Shown here piece after piece: positions 1-8,422 of a stretch of DNA of 64,000 nt. The first letter of the stretch is position 1, and every line of letters begins with the position of its first letter. The notes below the pieces were generated by a model. It saw only the letters and a program-made list of their open reading frames with translations, did no database searches and was not told the origin of the DNA. A program made the position numbers and the translations under genes. Origin of the DNA: Gemmatimonadota bacterium (GTDB lineage Bacteria; Gemmatimonadota; Gemmatimonadetes; Gemmatimonadales; GWC2-71-9); the NCBI GenBank assembly GCA_009692115.1, contig SHZU01000003.1, forward strand, positions 161,079-225,078, in the 5' to 3' direction.

Positions 1-126
1 CCAGAATAGCACCCGGTGCTGGTATTGGCGGGGCACCGCGAAGTAGCTGAACAGGATTACGAATACGAAGATGTTGTCGATCGAGAGGGACTTCTCGATC
101 AAGTAGCCGGTCAGGAACTCCAGGGC
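1..126 (-). pseudogene. terC: TerC/Alx family membrane protein, 5'-truncated fragment
   Basis: The minus strand encodes 42 residues of a TerC-family integral membrane protein, recognised by [12 protein letters not shown] followed by [16 protein letters not shown], the signature around the conserved acidic transmembrane helix. The gene runs off the left edge of the window. Its N-terminal part, normally about 60 residues or more before this motif, is missing: reading upstream from about position 126, similarity stops and the sequence becomes the opposite-strand NhaR-like gene. TerC proteins are linked to tellurite resistance and metal export during exoenzyme secretion. Without its start this copy is unlikely to be expressed, unless the junction is an assembly error. 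Confidence 0.7.
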
Positions 127-128
127 CG

Positions 129-692
129 GTCCCTGACGCCCTGCCGAAACTCCTGGTGCACCGCCTCCTCCGGCCGGCGTTCGACCAAGCGCCTGGGGTC
201 CGGATGATCGTCCACGAAGACAAGTTAGGGTGGTTGCTCGCCGACGCGCCGGCCCCCGCGAGCCTCCACGTCCGGACCTACAGCCACTTGGTCGTCGAAA
301 GCGGGGTCAGCTTCTTCGCGGTCCCAGAGAGGGCGGCGGCCCTCAAGCGCAGGTTTCCGCCGAGCCTGCATGGTGCGCCGATGCTGCTGCCGACCGGCAA
401 TACCTCGCTTCGTCGGGGGCTCGACGCTTGGTTTGCGGCGCAGGAGATCGTCCCGGTGGTGGTCGCGGAAATCGACGATAGCGCCGTCCTCAAGATCTTC
501 GGTGTGGAGGGGCTCGGGGCCTTCGCCGCCCCCACGCTGGTCGATCAGGATGTGACCAGGCGGTCCGGGGTCCGCCGTTTCGGCGGCACCGAGGCGGTCC
601 GAGAGAGTGTCTACGCCATCACTGTGGAGCGGCAGATTACCAACCCGGCGGTCCGGGCCATTACCCAACTCGGAGCCGGGAAGAAGCCTTAG
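129..692 (+). pseudogene. nhaR: NhaR-like LysR-family regulator, effector-binding domain only
   Basis: About 187 residues match the C-terminal substrate-binding half of NhaR-type LysR regulators: [17 protein letters not shown] at the start of the domain, then LLPTGNTSLRRGLDAWF, DSAVLKIFGVEGLG and a YAITVERQITNPAVRAI tail. The N-terminal winged helix-turn-helix (about 90 residues) is absent. Similarity begins at about 129, exactly where the opposite-strand terC fragment ends. A GTG at 156 could start translation but would give a protein unable to bind DNA. NhaR activates Na+/H+ antiporter genes in enterobacteria. Here it is best read as a broken gene or half of a misjoined contig. Confidence 0.7.
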
Positions 693-793
693 AAATGAGG
701 TGAGATGCAGTGGGTTAAGTCTTGATAAAACAAGCCACTAGGGCCATCTTTATCCCCGGTTGATTTGGTGTTTTCCTGAGATGGGGCTCTCTT

Positions 794-2059
794 GTGATTC
801 GTGTGGCGACGGTGGTGGAGGGCTCGATTGCCGATCAGCTCGGGCTCGTGACCGGGTCGGAGTTGGTGAGCGTGAACGGCAACGAGCTCGAGGACTTCCT
901 GGACTGGGAGTACCATACGGCTGACGAGGAGTTCCTGCTCCACATCCGGCAGCCGGACGGCGAGGAGATCGAGTTCGAGGTGGAACGTGATCTCGACGAC
1001 CCGATCGGCCTGACGCTCGAGCCACCCCGGATCCGCCGGTGTGCCAACCGCTGCGACTTCTGCTTTGTCGACGGGAACCCCGCGGGGCTCCGCGAGGCCC
1101 TCTACATTCGGGACGACGATTACCGGCTGTCCTTCCGGTATGGCAACTTCGCGACCTTGACGAACCTGAAGCCGAAGGACGTCGAGCGGATCATCGCGTA
1201 CCGGCTGTCGCCCCTTTATGTCTCGGTCCACGCCACGGAACTGGTGGCGCGCCGATACCTGCTTCGGAACCCGACCGCCCCCGACATCATCCCTCAACTC
1301 CGCCAGTTTGCCGATCACGGGATTCAGTTCCACACCCAGATCGTGATGTCGCCCGGGGTGAACGACGGCCCGGTGCTCGATCGGTCGCTCCGGGATCTGT
1401 ACGAGTTCGGGCCCGAAGTGCTGAGTGTCTCGGTGGTGCCGGTCGGGTTGACGGAGTTCAGCAAACACAGCCTCTGTCGCGAGCCGACCGTGGCGGAGTG
1501 CCGGGACGCCGTGGCGATGGTGGAACGGTGGGGTCGGCGCGCCCAAACCGAACGGGGCATGACCTGGGTTCATGGGGCCGACGAGCTGTATTTGCGGGCT
1601 GAGCTGGATCTCCCGCCGGCATCTTTTTATGGGGCCTTCGAGCAAGTGGAGAACGGCGTTGGTGCGGTCCGGTTTCTCCAGCAGGAGATCGCCGAATCCG
1701 CCCCGGCGTTTGCCCAGTGGAAGGGAAAGCGGGTCGGGGTCCTGACCGGGATCTCGATGGGGGCGCTGATGCCCCAGGTGCTCGAACCGCTGACCCGCGT
1801 CTCGGGGGCAACCATCGATCTGATCCCGATCGAAAACACCCTGTTCGGCCCCCGGGTCACCACCGCGGGTCTCTTGCCCGGGCGGGATTTTCTGGCGGCC
1901 CTCCAGCGTCGGCCGGGGCTCGATCTGGCGCTGCTCCCGGGCGAGGCCTTGAATGATGATCAGCTGTTCATTGACAACATGCCGTTGACCGAGCTGGTGG
2001 CCGCGGCCACGATGCCGATTCGGCTTTCGAAGTACTTCGTGGACGCCCTCGATGAGTAA
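794..2059 (+). CDS. DUF512 radical-SAM-like protein with N-terminal PDZ domain
   Basis: 421 aa, GTG start. Residues 1-60 form a PDZ-like domain (SIADQLGLVTGSELVSVNG), followed by the cysteine motif CANRCDFC (C83, C87, C90; CX3CX2C), which suggests a radical-SAM-type 4Fe-4S cluster. The C-terminal DUF512 region includes GPRVTTAGLLPGRDF. This family is annotated as an Fe-S oxidoreductase of unknown substrate. In Clostridia it also sits directly upstream of der-plsY-gpsA, the same order as here, so the linkage is old. Its stop overlaps the der start by 8 bp, so the two are probably translationally coupled. The reaction is unknown. Confidence 0.9.
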   Translation: MIRVATVVEGSIADQLGLVTGSELVSVNGNELEDFLDWEYHTADEEFLLHIRQPDGEEIEFEVERDLDDPIGLTLEPPRIRRCANRCDFCFVDGNPAGLREALYIRDDDYRLSFRYGNFATLTNLKPKDVERIIAYRLSPLYVSVHATELVARRYLLRNPTAPDIIPQLRQFADHGIQFHTQIVMSPGVNDGPVLDRSLRDLYEFGPEVLSVSVVPVGLTEFSKHSLCREPTVAECRDAVAMVERWGRRAQTERGMTWVHGADELYLRAELDLPPASFYGAFEQVENGVGAVRFLQQEIAESAPAFAQWKGKRVGVLTGISMGALMPQVLEPLTRVSGATIDLIPIENTLFGPRVTTAGLLPGRDFLAALQRRPGLDLALLPGEALNDDQLFIDNMPLTELVAAATMPIRLSKYFVDALDE

Positions 2060-3377
2060 ACCAACGGTAGCAATTGTCGGCCGGCCAAACGTCGGCAAGT
2101 CGACCCTGTTCAATCGGTTCGTGGGTGGCCGCCAGGCCATCGTGTCCGATCAAGCCGGCACCACCCGGGACCGGCATTTCAGCGACGCGGAGTGGAATGG
2201 CCGGTCGTTTTGGGTGGTGGACACCGGCGGCATGGTCCCCGACTCGGACGATTCGATGGACCGGGCGATCCGTCGCCAGGCCGATCTCGCCATTGAAGAA
2301 GCGGATTTGATCCTCTTCGTCGTCGATGGGTTGGCCGGCTTGCATCCGATCGACGAGGCCATCGCGCACCATCTCCGCCGGACGAAGCGGCCGGTCATGG
2401 TGGTGGTGAACAAGCTCGACGCCATGCCGAAGGTGATGCCGGACCCCGAATTCTACGGCCTGGGGCTGGGCGAGCTCGTGCCGGTCTCCGCGTCGGTCGG
2501 GAAGGGCAGCGGCGACTTGCTCGATGCCATCGTCGAACGGTTGCCCCCGAAAGAGGCCGACCCGTCGGAGGAGGAAATCCGGGTCGCGATCGTGGGTCGC
2601 CCGAATGTCGGCAAGTCCTCGTTGGCCAACCGCTTGCTCGGTGAAGACCGGTACGTGGTGTCGCCGGTTCCGGGGACCACGCGGGACGCGGTCGACTCGC
2701 TGCTGACCTATCACGGGAAGCCGATTCGATTCATCGACACCGCCGGCCTCCGGCGGAAATCCCGCGTCGACGACGATATCGAGTTCTACTCGACCGTCCG
2801 GACCCGCCGGGCGATCGACGAGGCTCACGTCTGCGTGCTGGTGATCGACGCCACGCTCGGGGTTCACCACCAAGACCTTCGGATCGCGACCGAGGCCTGG
2901 GATCGTGGGACCGGGTTGATCATCGCCGTCAATAAATGGGATCTGGTCGAAGACAAGGAAACCAATACTGCCGTCCGTGGCCAAGCGATCGTGGTGGAAA
3001 AGGCTCCCTTTTTAGAATGGGTTCCGTTCGTCTACGTCTCGGCGCTGAGCGGCCAGCGGGCCCGGAATGTCCTCGATCAGGTCATCGCGGTGGCCGAGGC
3101 CCGGCTGCGGCGGGTTACGACCTCCGAGGTGAACCGGGTCCTCGAGGCGCTGGTGGCGAAGAATCAGCCGCCGCAGCGGGAAGGCGAGGAAGTGAAGCTC
3201 CTCTACACCTCCCAGATTGGCGTGGCACCGCCGGTGTTTGCGATCGTCAGCAATCGCCCCGATGACGTGGTGGAGCACTATCAGCGCTATTTGCTCCGTG
3301 GTTTCCGCGAGGCCTGGGGCTTCGAGGGCGTGCCGATCCGGCTCAAATTCCGGGAGCGGAAGGGCCGAGACCGGTGA
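2052..3377 (+). CDS. der: Ribosome-assembly GTPase Der (EngA)
   Basis: 441 aa with two tandem GTPase domains, the hallmark of Der. The first P-loop is GRPNVGKSTLF near residue 10 and the second GRPNVGKSSL near residue 180. Each is followed by a DTAG or DTGG switch II (VVDTGGMVP, FIDTAGLRR) and NKxD (VNKLDAM, VNKWDLV). A KH-like C-terminal domain follows. Der acts in maturation of the 50S subunit. The ATG overlaps the end of the DUF512 gene, and the stop overlaps the GTG of plsY. The length is typical for the family. Confidence 0.97.
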   Translation: MSKPTVAIVGRPNVGKSTLFNRFVGGRQAIVSDQAGTTRDRHFSDAEWNGRSFWVVDTGGMVPDSDDSMDRAIRRQADLAIEEADLILFVVDGLAGLHPIDEAIAHHLRRTKRPVMVVVNKLDAMPKVMPDPEFYGLGLGELVPVSASVGKGSGDLLDAIVERLPPKEADPSEEEIRVAIVGRPNVGKSSLANRLLGEDRYVVSPVPGTTRDAVDSLLTYHGKPIRFIDTAGLRRKSRVDDDIEFYSTVRTRRAIDEAHVCVLVIDATLGVHHQDLRIATEAWDRGTGLIIAVNKWDLVEDKETNTAVRGQAIVVEKAPFLEWVPFVYVSALSGQRARNVLDQVIAVAEARLRRVTTSEVNRVLEALVAKNQPPQREGEEVKLLYTSQIGVAPPVFAIVSNRPDDVVEHYQRYLLRGFREAWGFEGVPIRLKFRERKGRDR

Positions 3378-3976
3378 CCGTGGCGGCGTGGTTTCTGGCG
3401 TCCTACCTGCTCGGGGCGATCCCGACCAGCTACCTAGTAGCCCGCCTGGCCAAGGGAGTCGACCTCCGGGAGATCGGCAGCAAGAATCTCGGCGCCACGA
3501 ATCTGTACCGATCGTTAGGGTGGGCCTACGCGATTCCGGTTGGGCTTTTCGATCTGGCCAAAGGGGTGGTCCCGGTCTTGGTGTTCGGCCCCTGGGCCGG
3601 CGGGCCAAGCTGGCTCCCGTTGGCGCTCGGCTTCACGGCCGTCATCGGCCATGTCTATAGTGTTTTCGTAGGCTTTCGAGGCGGTAAGGGTGTGGCCACC
3701 GCGGCCGGCGTCATGTTGGGGCTCGCTCCTTGGGCCACCGCGGTTTCGCTGGTGACCTGGATCATTGCGGTTCGGGTATCCGGGTACGTCTCCCTCGGCA
3801 GCGTCTTGGCCGCGGTGGTCCTCCCAATCGGCGCCTATCTCCTCCATCCGAGTCTCCGGCCAACCGTCTGGGTTTTCGCGCTGCTCGGTTTGTTCATCAT
3901 CGGGATGCACCGGGCCAACATCGCTCGACTCCTGGCGGGCACCGAAAACCGCTTTGGCAAGCGAGGCATCTCGTGA
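3374..3976 (+). CDS. plsY: Glycerol-3-phosphate acyltransferase PlsY
   Basis: 200 aa polytopic membrane protein. It transfers an acyl group from acyl-phosphate to the sn-1 position of glycerol-3-phosphate, the first committed step of phospholipid synthesis. Family motifs are present: GSKNLGATN, FRGGKGVATAAG and HRANIARLLAGTENRFG near the C-terminus. The GTG start overlaps the der stop (GTGA), and the stop overlaps the GTG of gpsA, which supplies the glycerol-3-phosphate substrate. The partner PlsX, which makes acyl-phosphate, is encoded on the other strand at 34.8 kb. Confidence 0.95.
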   Translation: MTVAAWFLASYLLGAIPTSYLVARLAKGVDLREIGSKNLGATNLYRSLGWAYAIPVGLFDLAKGVVPVLVFGPWAGGPSWLPLALGFTAVIGHVYSVFVGFRGGKGVATAAGVMLGLAPWATAVSLVTWIIAVRVSGYVSLGSVLAAVVLPIGAYLLHPSLRPTVWVFALLGLFIIGMHRANIARLLAGTENRFGKRGIS

Positions 3977-4971
3977 AGCCGGTCGCGGTGCTCGGAGCCG
4001 GCAGTTGGGGCACCACCCTCGCTGACATGCTGGCTCGGAAGGGACTCCCGGTTCGGCTCTGGGCCTACGAAGAGGCGGTGGTCGAGTCGATCGAGCGCCA
4101 CCATGAGAACGCCATGTTCTTGCCGGGTGCCCGACTGGCGGCCTCGCTGACCGCGAGTTCGGATCTCGACGCCGTGGTGCGGGGTGCTGAGTTCGTGGTC
4201 TCGGTGGTGCCAAGCCATGTGGCCCGTCAGGTCTTTACCCAGGCCGCGAGCGCCCTTGATCCGCATGCAGTCGTGGTCAGCGCCACCAAGGGAATCGAGA
4301 CCGATACCCTGGGCCTGATGTCGGAGGTTGCCCAGACGACGCTGCCGCCGCACCGGTTCGTCGCGCTGTCGGGACCGAGCTTTGCGCAGGAGGTATTTCA
4401 GGGGCAGCCCACCGCGGTGGTGGCAGCCTCCGACGACCGGGGCGCGGCGGAAGCGGTGCAGCAGCTGTTCGCCACTGGATACTTCCGGGTGTATTCGAAC
4501 CGGGACGTGGTCGGCACCGAGTTGGCCGGGGCACTCAAGAACGTGATTGCGATCGCCGCCGGGATCCTCGAAGGCTTGGGGCTGGGCAACAACCCGCGGG
4601 CGGCGTTGGTCACCCGGGGATTGGCCGAGATGACCCGCTTGGGCGTGGCCCTCGGCGCCGATCCGGGAACCTTTGCCGGATTGGCCGGGATGGGTGACTT
4701 GATCCTGACGACCTGTGGCAGTCTGAGCCGGAACCGGGCCTTAGGCGTGGCCCTGGCGCAGGGGGCCAGCTTCGAGGCCTACCGCGGTGAGCACCGTACC
4801 GTGGCCGAGGGCGCCAACACGGCCCAAGCCGCGGTCAGACTCGCCGACCGCCACCGGGTCGAGCTGCCGATTACCACGCAGGTGGCGAACATTCTGTTTG
4901 CGGGCACCGCCCCGCGACAGGCTATGGCGGACCTGATGGAACGAACCCTCAAGCCGGAGCAGTGGACATGA
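3973..4971 (+). CDS. gpsA: NAD(P)H-dependent glycerol-3-phosphate dehydrogenase
   Basis: 332 aa when started at the GTG at 3973, which overlaps the plsY stop as GTGA. An upstream in-frame start at 3730 would only add residues from the plsY reading region and is rejected. The N-terminal Rossmann motif is VLGAGSWGTTLADML. The catalytic-lysine segment is ELAGALKNVIAIAAGI, followed by NNPRAALVTRGLAEM and GDLILTTCGSLSRNR. It reduces dihydroxyacetone phosphate to sn-glycerol-3-phosphate, feeding PlsY next door. The stop overlaps the next gene (ATGA). Confidence 0.96.
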   Translation: MKPVAVLGAGSWGTTLADMLARKGLPVRLWAYEEAVVESIERHHENAMFLPGARLAASLTASSDLDAVVRGAEFVVSVVPSHVARQVFTQAASALDPHAVVVSATKGIETDTLGLMSEVAQTTLPPHRFVALSGPSFAQEVFQGQPTAVVAASDDRGAAEAVQQLFATGYFRVYSNRDVVGTELAGALKNVIAIAAGILEGLGLGNNPRAALVTRGLAEMTRLGVALGADPGTFAGLAGMGDLILTTCGSLSRNRALGVALAQGASFEAYRGEHRTVAEGANTAQAAVRLADRHRVELPITTQVANILFAGTAPRQAMADLMERTLKPEQWT

Positions 4972-5363
4972 CCGGTCCCCGGCCGACCCAGGAGTTCTTT
5001 TCGATCGGGGAGGTCTGCGCCCTGACCGACCTCAAGCCGCACGTGCTGCGCTATTGGGAAAGTCAGTTCCGGTTCTTGAGTCCCGCGAAGAACCGGTCCG
5101 GCAACCGGGTCTACAAGAGTCGCGAAGTGGAAATGATCTTGCTGGTCAAGCACCTGCTGTATGCGGAGAAGTACACCATCGACGGCGCCCGGCAACGGGT
5201 CGAACAATTCCGGCGCACCGGCGACCTCAAGAAGCAAGCCTCCCGGGTGGCCTCGCACCAAACCCTCGATGAGGTCGGCTCGGCCCTCGACGACATTCTG
5301 GCAACGCTCGACGGCACGCCGCGCCGATCAGCACCATCCCCCGACGTGGAATTCTGGCAATGA
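4968..5363 (+). CDS. MerR-family transcriptional regulator
   Basis: 131 aa from the ATG at 4968, chosen because it overlaps the gpsA stop as ATGA; a GTG two codons upstream is possible. The N-terminus has the MerR winged-helix pattern FSIGEVCALTDLKPHVLRYW, then the wing NRSGNRVYKSREVEMI. The C-terminal portion is short and lacks an obvious metal- or drug-binding domain, so it is a small MerR of unknown signal. Such MerR genes are often found near conserved housekeeping clusters. It sits between gpsA and surE with 4-bp overlaps at both ends and is therefore co-transcribed. Confidence 0.88.
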   Translation: MTGPRPTQEFFSIGEVCALTDLKPHVLRYWESQFRFLSPAKNRSGNRVYKSREVEMILLVKHLLYAEKYTIDGARQRVEQFRRTGDLKKQASRVASHQTLDEVGSALDDILATLDGTPRRSAPSPDVEFWQ

Positions 5364-6109
5364 GAATTCTGGTATCAAATGACGATGGGATCCTGGCCCC
5401 GGGGATCGGGATTTTAGCCGGAGCATGCCGCGAGGTCGGGACCGTGACCGTGGTGGCTCCGGACCGAGAGCAAAGCGGCACGTCCCACTCGCTCACCCTC
5501 CATCGTCCGCTCCGGCCAGCCCGGACCCACGACGGGGCGTTTCAAGTCGACGGGACCCCGACCGATTGCGTCCTCCTGGCCGTCGGGGCGCTGATGCCCG
5601 AACGGCCTGATTTCGTTTTCGCCGGCATCAATCACGGCGCCAACATGGGTGAGGACGTGCTCTACTCCGGCACCGTGTCGGTCGCGATGGAGGCGGTGAC
5701 CCTGGGCATTCCCGGGATCGCGTTCTCGTTCGCGAGCCGCGACCCCGATTTGATGGCCAGCTACCATGACACCTTGGTCCGGTTGATTCGCCGGATTACG
5801 GCGATGCCGGATTTCCCCGCCGAAACCCTGCTGAACATCAATCTTCCCAAGCGCCACGCGTCGGAGGTCAAAGGGGTCAAGGTCACCAAACTGGGGAGCC
5901 GGTTCTTCTCGAGTTCCATTACCAGGATGAGTGATCCTTGGGGCCGTGAGGTCTTCTGGATCGGGGGCGGAGAAGTGACCTGGACCGGCGAACCGGACAC
6001 CGACCACGCCGCGGTAAAGGACGGGTATATCTCCGTCACCCCGCTGCATATGGATCTCACCAACTACCGTTTGATGGAGGCGGTGGGGTCGTGGTCACTC
6101 GAGCTCTAG
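5360..6109 (+). CDS. surE: 5'/3'-nucleotidase SurE
   Basis: 249 aa. The family signature is clear: the metal-binding start RILVSNDDGILAPGI, VVAPDREQSGTSHSLT, DGTPTDCV and the active-site region INHGANMGEDVLYSGTVSVA. SurE is a metal-dependent survival phosphatase that dephosphorylates nucleoside monophosphates. It is commonly coupled with pcm, as here: the pcm GTG at 6091 lies inside the 3' end of surE (19-bp overlap). The ATG overlaps the preceding MerR stop (ATGA). Confidence 0.96.
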   Translation: MRILVSNDDGILAPGIGILAGACREVGTVTVVAPDREQSGTSHSLTLHRPLRPARTHDGAFQVDGTPTDCVLLAVGALMPERPDFVFAGINHGANMGEDVLYSGTVSVAMEAVTLGIPGIAFSFASRDPDLMASYHDTLVRLIRRITAMPDFPAETLLNINLPKRHASEVKGVKVTKLGSRFFSSSITRMSDPWGREVFWIGGGEVTWTGEPDTDHAAVKDGYISVTPLHMDLTNYRLMEAVGSWSLEL

Positions 6110-6756
6110 ACGTTCCCGACAGCTACGGGGGGTACCGGCTCCAGCTGATTGAACAGCTCCAGGCCAAGGGGATTCGGGACCTAGCGGTGCTGAAAGCCAT
6201 CAGCATGGTTCCCCGGCACCGGTTCGTGCCGGATGGACTCCGGCATCGGGCCTACGAGGACTCGGCGCTCCCGATCGCGGCCGGCCAGACGATCTCGCAG
6301 CCGTGGGTTCAAGCCCGCTCGCTCCAGGAACTCCGACTCACGGGGCGGGAAAAGGTCCTCGAGGTCGGGGCTGGGTCGGGGTACCAAACCGCGCTCCTCT
6401 CGATCGTGGCGGGATCAGTGATTGGGATTGAACGGGTGCCCTCGTTGGCCGACGGGGCCCGCGCCGTGCTTCGGGACCTTGGGATCACCAACGTCACGAT
6501 CCTCGTGGGAGATGGCACCATGGGCTGGCGTCCCCTGGCGCCGTTCGATGCCATCGTCGTGGCGGCAGCCTCGCCCTCGGTACCAGAGCCGCTGATCGAG
6601 CAGCTGGCGCCTGGGGGGCGGATGATCATTCCGATCGGCGACCGGGACGACCAGGTCTTAACGCTGGTCGAGAAGACCGGCGGTCCGGTCCAAGTTACCC
6701 CGCTGTCCGACGTCCGATTTGTGCCCCTGTTGGGCCAATTCGGGTTTCGCTCCTAG
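6091..6756 (+). CDS. pcm: Protein-L-isoaspartate O-methyltransferase
   Basis: 221 aa. It repairs isomerised aspartyl residues by SAM-dependent methylation. The sequence shows the substrate region RHRFVPDGLRHRAYEDSALPI, the QTISQPWV motif typical of PCMT, the SAM-binding motif VLEVGAGSGYQTALLS and the post-motif region FDAIVVAAASPSVPEPLIEQ. The surE-pcm pairing is a classic stationary-phase survival arrangement. The GTG start lies within the end of surE. This is the last gene of the compact plus-strand run that starts at DUF512. Confidence 0.95.
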   Translation: MVTRALDVPDSYGGYRLQLIEQLQAKGIRDLAVLKAISMVPRHRFVPDGLRHRAYEDSALPIAAGQTISQPWVQARSLQELRLTGREKVLEVGAGSGYQTALLSIVAGSVIGIERVPSLADGARAVLRDLGITNVTILVGDGTMGWRPLAPFDAIVVAAASPSVPEPLIEQLAPGGRMIIPIGDRDDQVLTLVEKTGGPVQVTPLSDVRFVPLLGQFGFRS

Positions 6757-6767
6757 GCCCCCTTTAC

Positions 6768-6773
6768 TAGATT
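6768..6773 (+). promoter_or_regulatory. Possible -10 element of the DedA gene
   Basis: TAGATT lies 6 nt before the GTG at 6780. The same hexamer serves as the -10 of the nuo operon, and the short distance would give a nearly leaderless mRNA. No convincing -35 is seen at 17 bp, so the call is weak. Confidence 0.3.
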
Positions 6774-6779
6774 GCCGCC

Positions 6780-7430
6780 GTGATTGACTTCTTTCGGTTT
6801 GCCATCGATTTGGTCCTCCATCTCGATCGCCACCTCGGCGACCTGATCAGCCAATACGGCACGGGGACCTACGTCATCCTGGCCCTGATCGTGTTTTGCG
6901 AGACGGGGCTGGTTATTACTCCGTTTCTTCCGGGTGACTCGCTGCTGTTCGCCGCCGGGGCCTTTGCCGGGCTGGGGAACCTCAATCCGTGGATCCTCTG
7001 TGCCAGTTTGATGGGGGCCGCGATCCTGGGCGACAATCTGAACTACTGGATTGGCCGCTATATCGGCCCCCGGGCTTTTTCCGGTCAGTTCCGCTTCATG
7101 AAGAAGGAGTACCTCGAACGGACCCAGCGGTTCTTCGACCGCCATGGCGGCCGGACCGTGGTGATTGCCCGCTTTGTACCGATCATTCGGACCTTCACGC
7201 CCTTTGTGGCGGGGGTCGGAGCGATGCCGTACCCGCGGTTCCTTGCCTATAGCGTTGGGGGCGGGCTGCTCTGGGTCTTGGGGTTTATTTGGCTCGGGTA
7301 CTTCTTCGGCAACCTGCCGATCGTGCAGAACAACTTTGGGATGGTGATCGGGGCCATCATCCTGATCTCGGTTCTGCCGATGGTTCTGGAGGTGGTTCGG
7401 GCCCGGCTGGCGGCCAGAGAAATAACATGA
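6780..7430 (+). CDS. DedA family inner-membrane protein (first copy)
   Basis: 216 aa, GTG start. It has several hydrophobic segments and the DedA/SNARE-associated signature: FCETGLVITPFLPGDSLLF, GRYIGPRAF, and the arginine-containing RFVPIIRTFTPFVAGVGAM followed by a glycine-rich helix. DedA proteins belong to the VTT superfamily and act as lipid scramblases or flippases; several recycle undecaprenyl phosphate. The gene stands alone after pcm (23-bp gap) and before the tRNA. A second, shorter DedA protein lies at 26.3-27.0 kb on minus. Confidence 0.88.
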   Translation: MIDFFRFAIDLVLHLDRHLGDLISQYGTGTYVILALIVFCETGLVITPFLPGDSLLFAAGAFAGLGNLNPWILCASLMGAAILGDNLNYWIGRYIGPRAFSGQFRFMKKEYLERTQRFFDRHGGRTVVIARFVPIIRTFTPFVAGVGAMPYPRFLAYSVGGGLLWVLGFIWLGYFFGNLPIVQNNFGMVIGAIILISVLPMVLEVVRARLAAREIT

Positions 7431-7442
7431 GCGCGACAGCTC

Positions 7443-7545
7443 AACCTGCTGACTTATTGCAGGTTACGTCGTTCACTTCATCCTAACTAGCAGGAATGGG
7501 TTGGTTTGTAGCGGTTGGTCCGGCGGGCCCTAGTCAACCCATTCC
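7443..7545 (+). other. Two inverted repeats between dedA and tRNA-Arg
   Basis: The intergenic stretch holds AACCTGC (7443-7449) pairing with GCAGGTT (7459-7465), and an 11-bp perfect inverted repeat: GGAATGGGTTG (7493-7503) with CAACCCATTCC (7535-7545). No T-tract follows either stem, so they are not clear intrinsic terminators. They could end the dedA transcript or take part in tRNA precursor processing. Confidence 0.4.
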
Positions 7546-7557
7546 GGTTCAGGTTTG

Positions 7558-7631
7558 GCCCTCGTAGCTCAGGTGGATAGAGCAGCGGTTTCCTAAACCG
7601 TTGGCCGGAGGTTCGAATCCTCTCGAGGGCA
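7558..7631 (+). tRNA. tRNA-Arg (anticodon CCU)
   Basis: A full cloverleaf can be drawn. The acceptor stem is GCCCTCG (7558-7564) with CGAGGGC (7624-7630) and discriminator A7631. The D stem GCTC/GAGC encloses a 9-nt loop. The anticodon stem GCGGT/ACCGT has loop TTCCTAA, giving anticodon CCT for AGG codons. The T arm is GGAGG TTCGAAT CCTCT with one terminal G-T pair. CCA is not encoded: TGTT follows the discriminator. The gene lies in the short gap between dedA and the TPR gene. Confidence 0.95.
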
Positions 7632-7675
7632 TGTTATCTTGGACGTCTCTTTACTCCTTCATAGGCAATTCGCTG

Positions 7676-8329
7676 ATGGGCACAACTGCAACTGATCCGG
7701 TCCGGGCCGCCGAGCATCCAATTCTCGCTTGGTTTCAGACCCACCAGCGGGCGGTCGGTATCGCCGCAGGGGTCGTTTTCGTCCTGGCTCTCGCGGGCTG
7801 GTACGTGGTGGAAAGCGGCCGCCGGAAGCAGGTCCAGGCCCTGAACGCCCTGGATCAGGCTCGGAATTCGATGGAGGCTGGAAACTATCCGGAGGCATCG
7901 ACCGGGTTTCAGAAGGTCAGCCAGAACTATTCGGGTACCGATGCGGCGTACGAGGCGTCCTTGGCTCTGAACCAGGTCCGGATGCTATCCGGCCAAAGTC
8001 AGTTGGCGGTCGACGACCTTCGGAAGCTGGTGGCGGCGAACCCCCCGGGGGCTCATGGCGCCGCCGCTCGGGCCCACCTTGGGATGGCTCTCGAGAACAC
8101 CGGGAAGCCGTCCGAGGCCGCGGCCGAGTACCTCAAGGCGGCCGATCTCGCGCCGGAGGTCTTCCGCAAGGTGGATGCGCTCCTGAACGCCGCCAGGACC
8201 TACCGGCTGGCGGGGAAGGAAGCCGAGGCGGTTACGGTCCTTTCGGACCTGATTAAGGCCTACCCGCGCGAAACGGCCGGCGTGGCGGAGGCCGAGGTCC
8301 GGCTGGCGGAGATTACCAGGGGTAAGTAA
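7676..8329 (+). CDS. YfgM-like membrane-anchored tetratricopeptide repeat protein
   Basis: 217 aa from the ATG at 7676. Earlier in-frame starts at 7601 and 7631 lie in or touch the tRNA and are rejected. One transmembrane helix follows a short cytoplasmic N-terminus (IAAGVVFVLALAGWYVV, about residues 38-54). The rest is TPR-like helical repeats, for example MEAGNYPEASTGFQKVSQNY and ENTGKPSEAAAEYLKAADL. The arrangement resembles YfgM, the ancillary SecYEG/periplasmic chaperone subunit, although other tol-pal-type TPR proteins look similar. It is the last plus-strand gene before the strand switch and is followed by a terminator. Confidence 0.75.
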   Translation: MGTTATDPVRAAEHPILAWFQTHQRAVGIAAGVVFVLALAGWYVVESGRRKQVQALNALDQARNSMEAGNYPEASTGFQKVSQNYSGTDAAYEASLALNQVRMLSGQSQLAVDDLRKLVAANPPGAHGAAARAHLGMALENTGKPSEAAAEYLKAADLAPEVFRKVDALLNAARTYRLAGKEAEAVTVLSDLIKAYPRETAGVAEAEVRLAEITRGK

Positions 8330-8355
8330 GGGCGGTTGGCGCTGTAGGCAGTTGA

Positions 8356-8394
8356 GGCTCCCGCACAGGTCCGGCGGGAGCCGTTCCTTTTCGG
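8356..8394 (+). terminator. Rho-independent terminator after the TPR gene
   Basis: A 9-bp perfect stem, GGCTCCCGC (8356-8364) with GCGGGAGCC (8374-8382), and a 9-nt loop is followed by GTTCCTTTTC. It lies 26 bp beyond the TPR gene stop and closes the plus-strand block at the edge of the strand switch. Confidence 0.75.
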
Positions 8395-8422
8395 GTCGGC
8401 CATGGCATGGTAGCTATCGCTA

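Noticed and set aside
7601-7675. Earlier starts for the YfgM-like TPR gene at 7601 and 7631
   Set aside because: They lie in or touch the tRNA-Arg gene; the ATG at 7676 gives a normal cytoplasmic N-terminus before the membrane helix.
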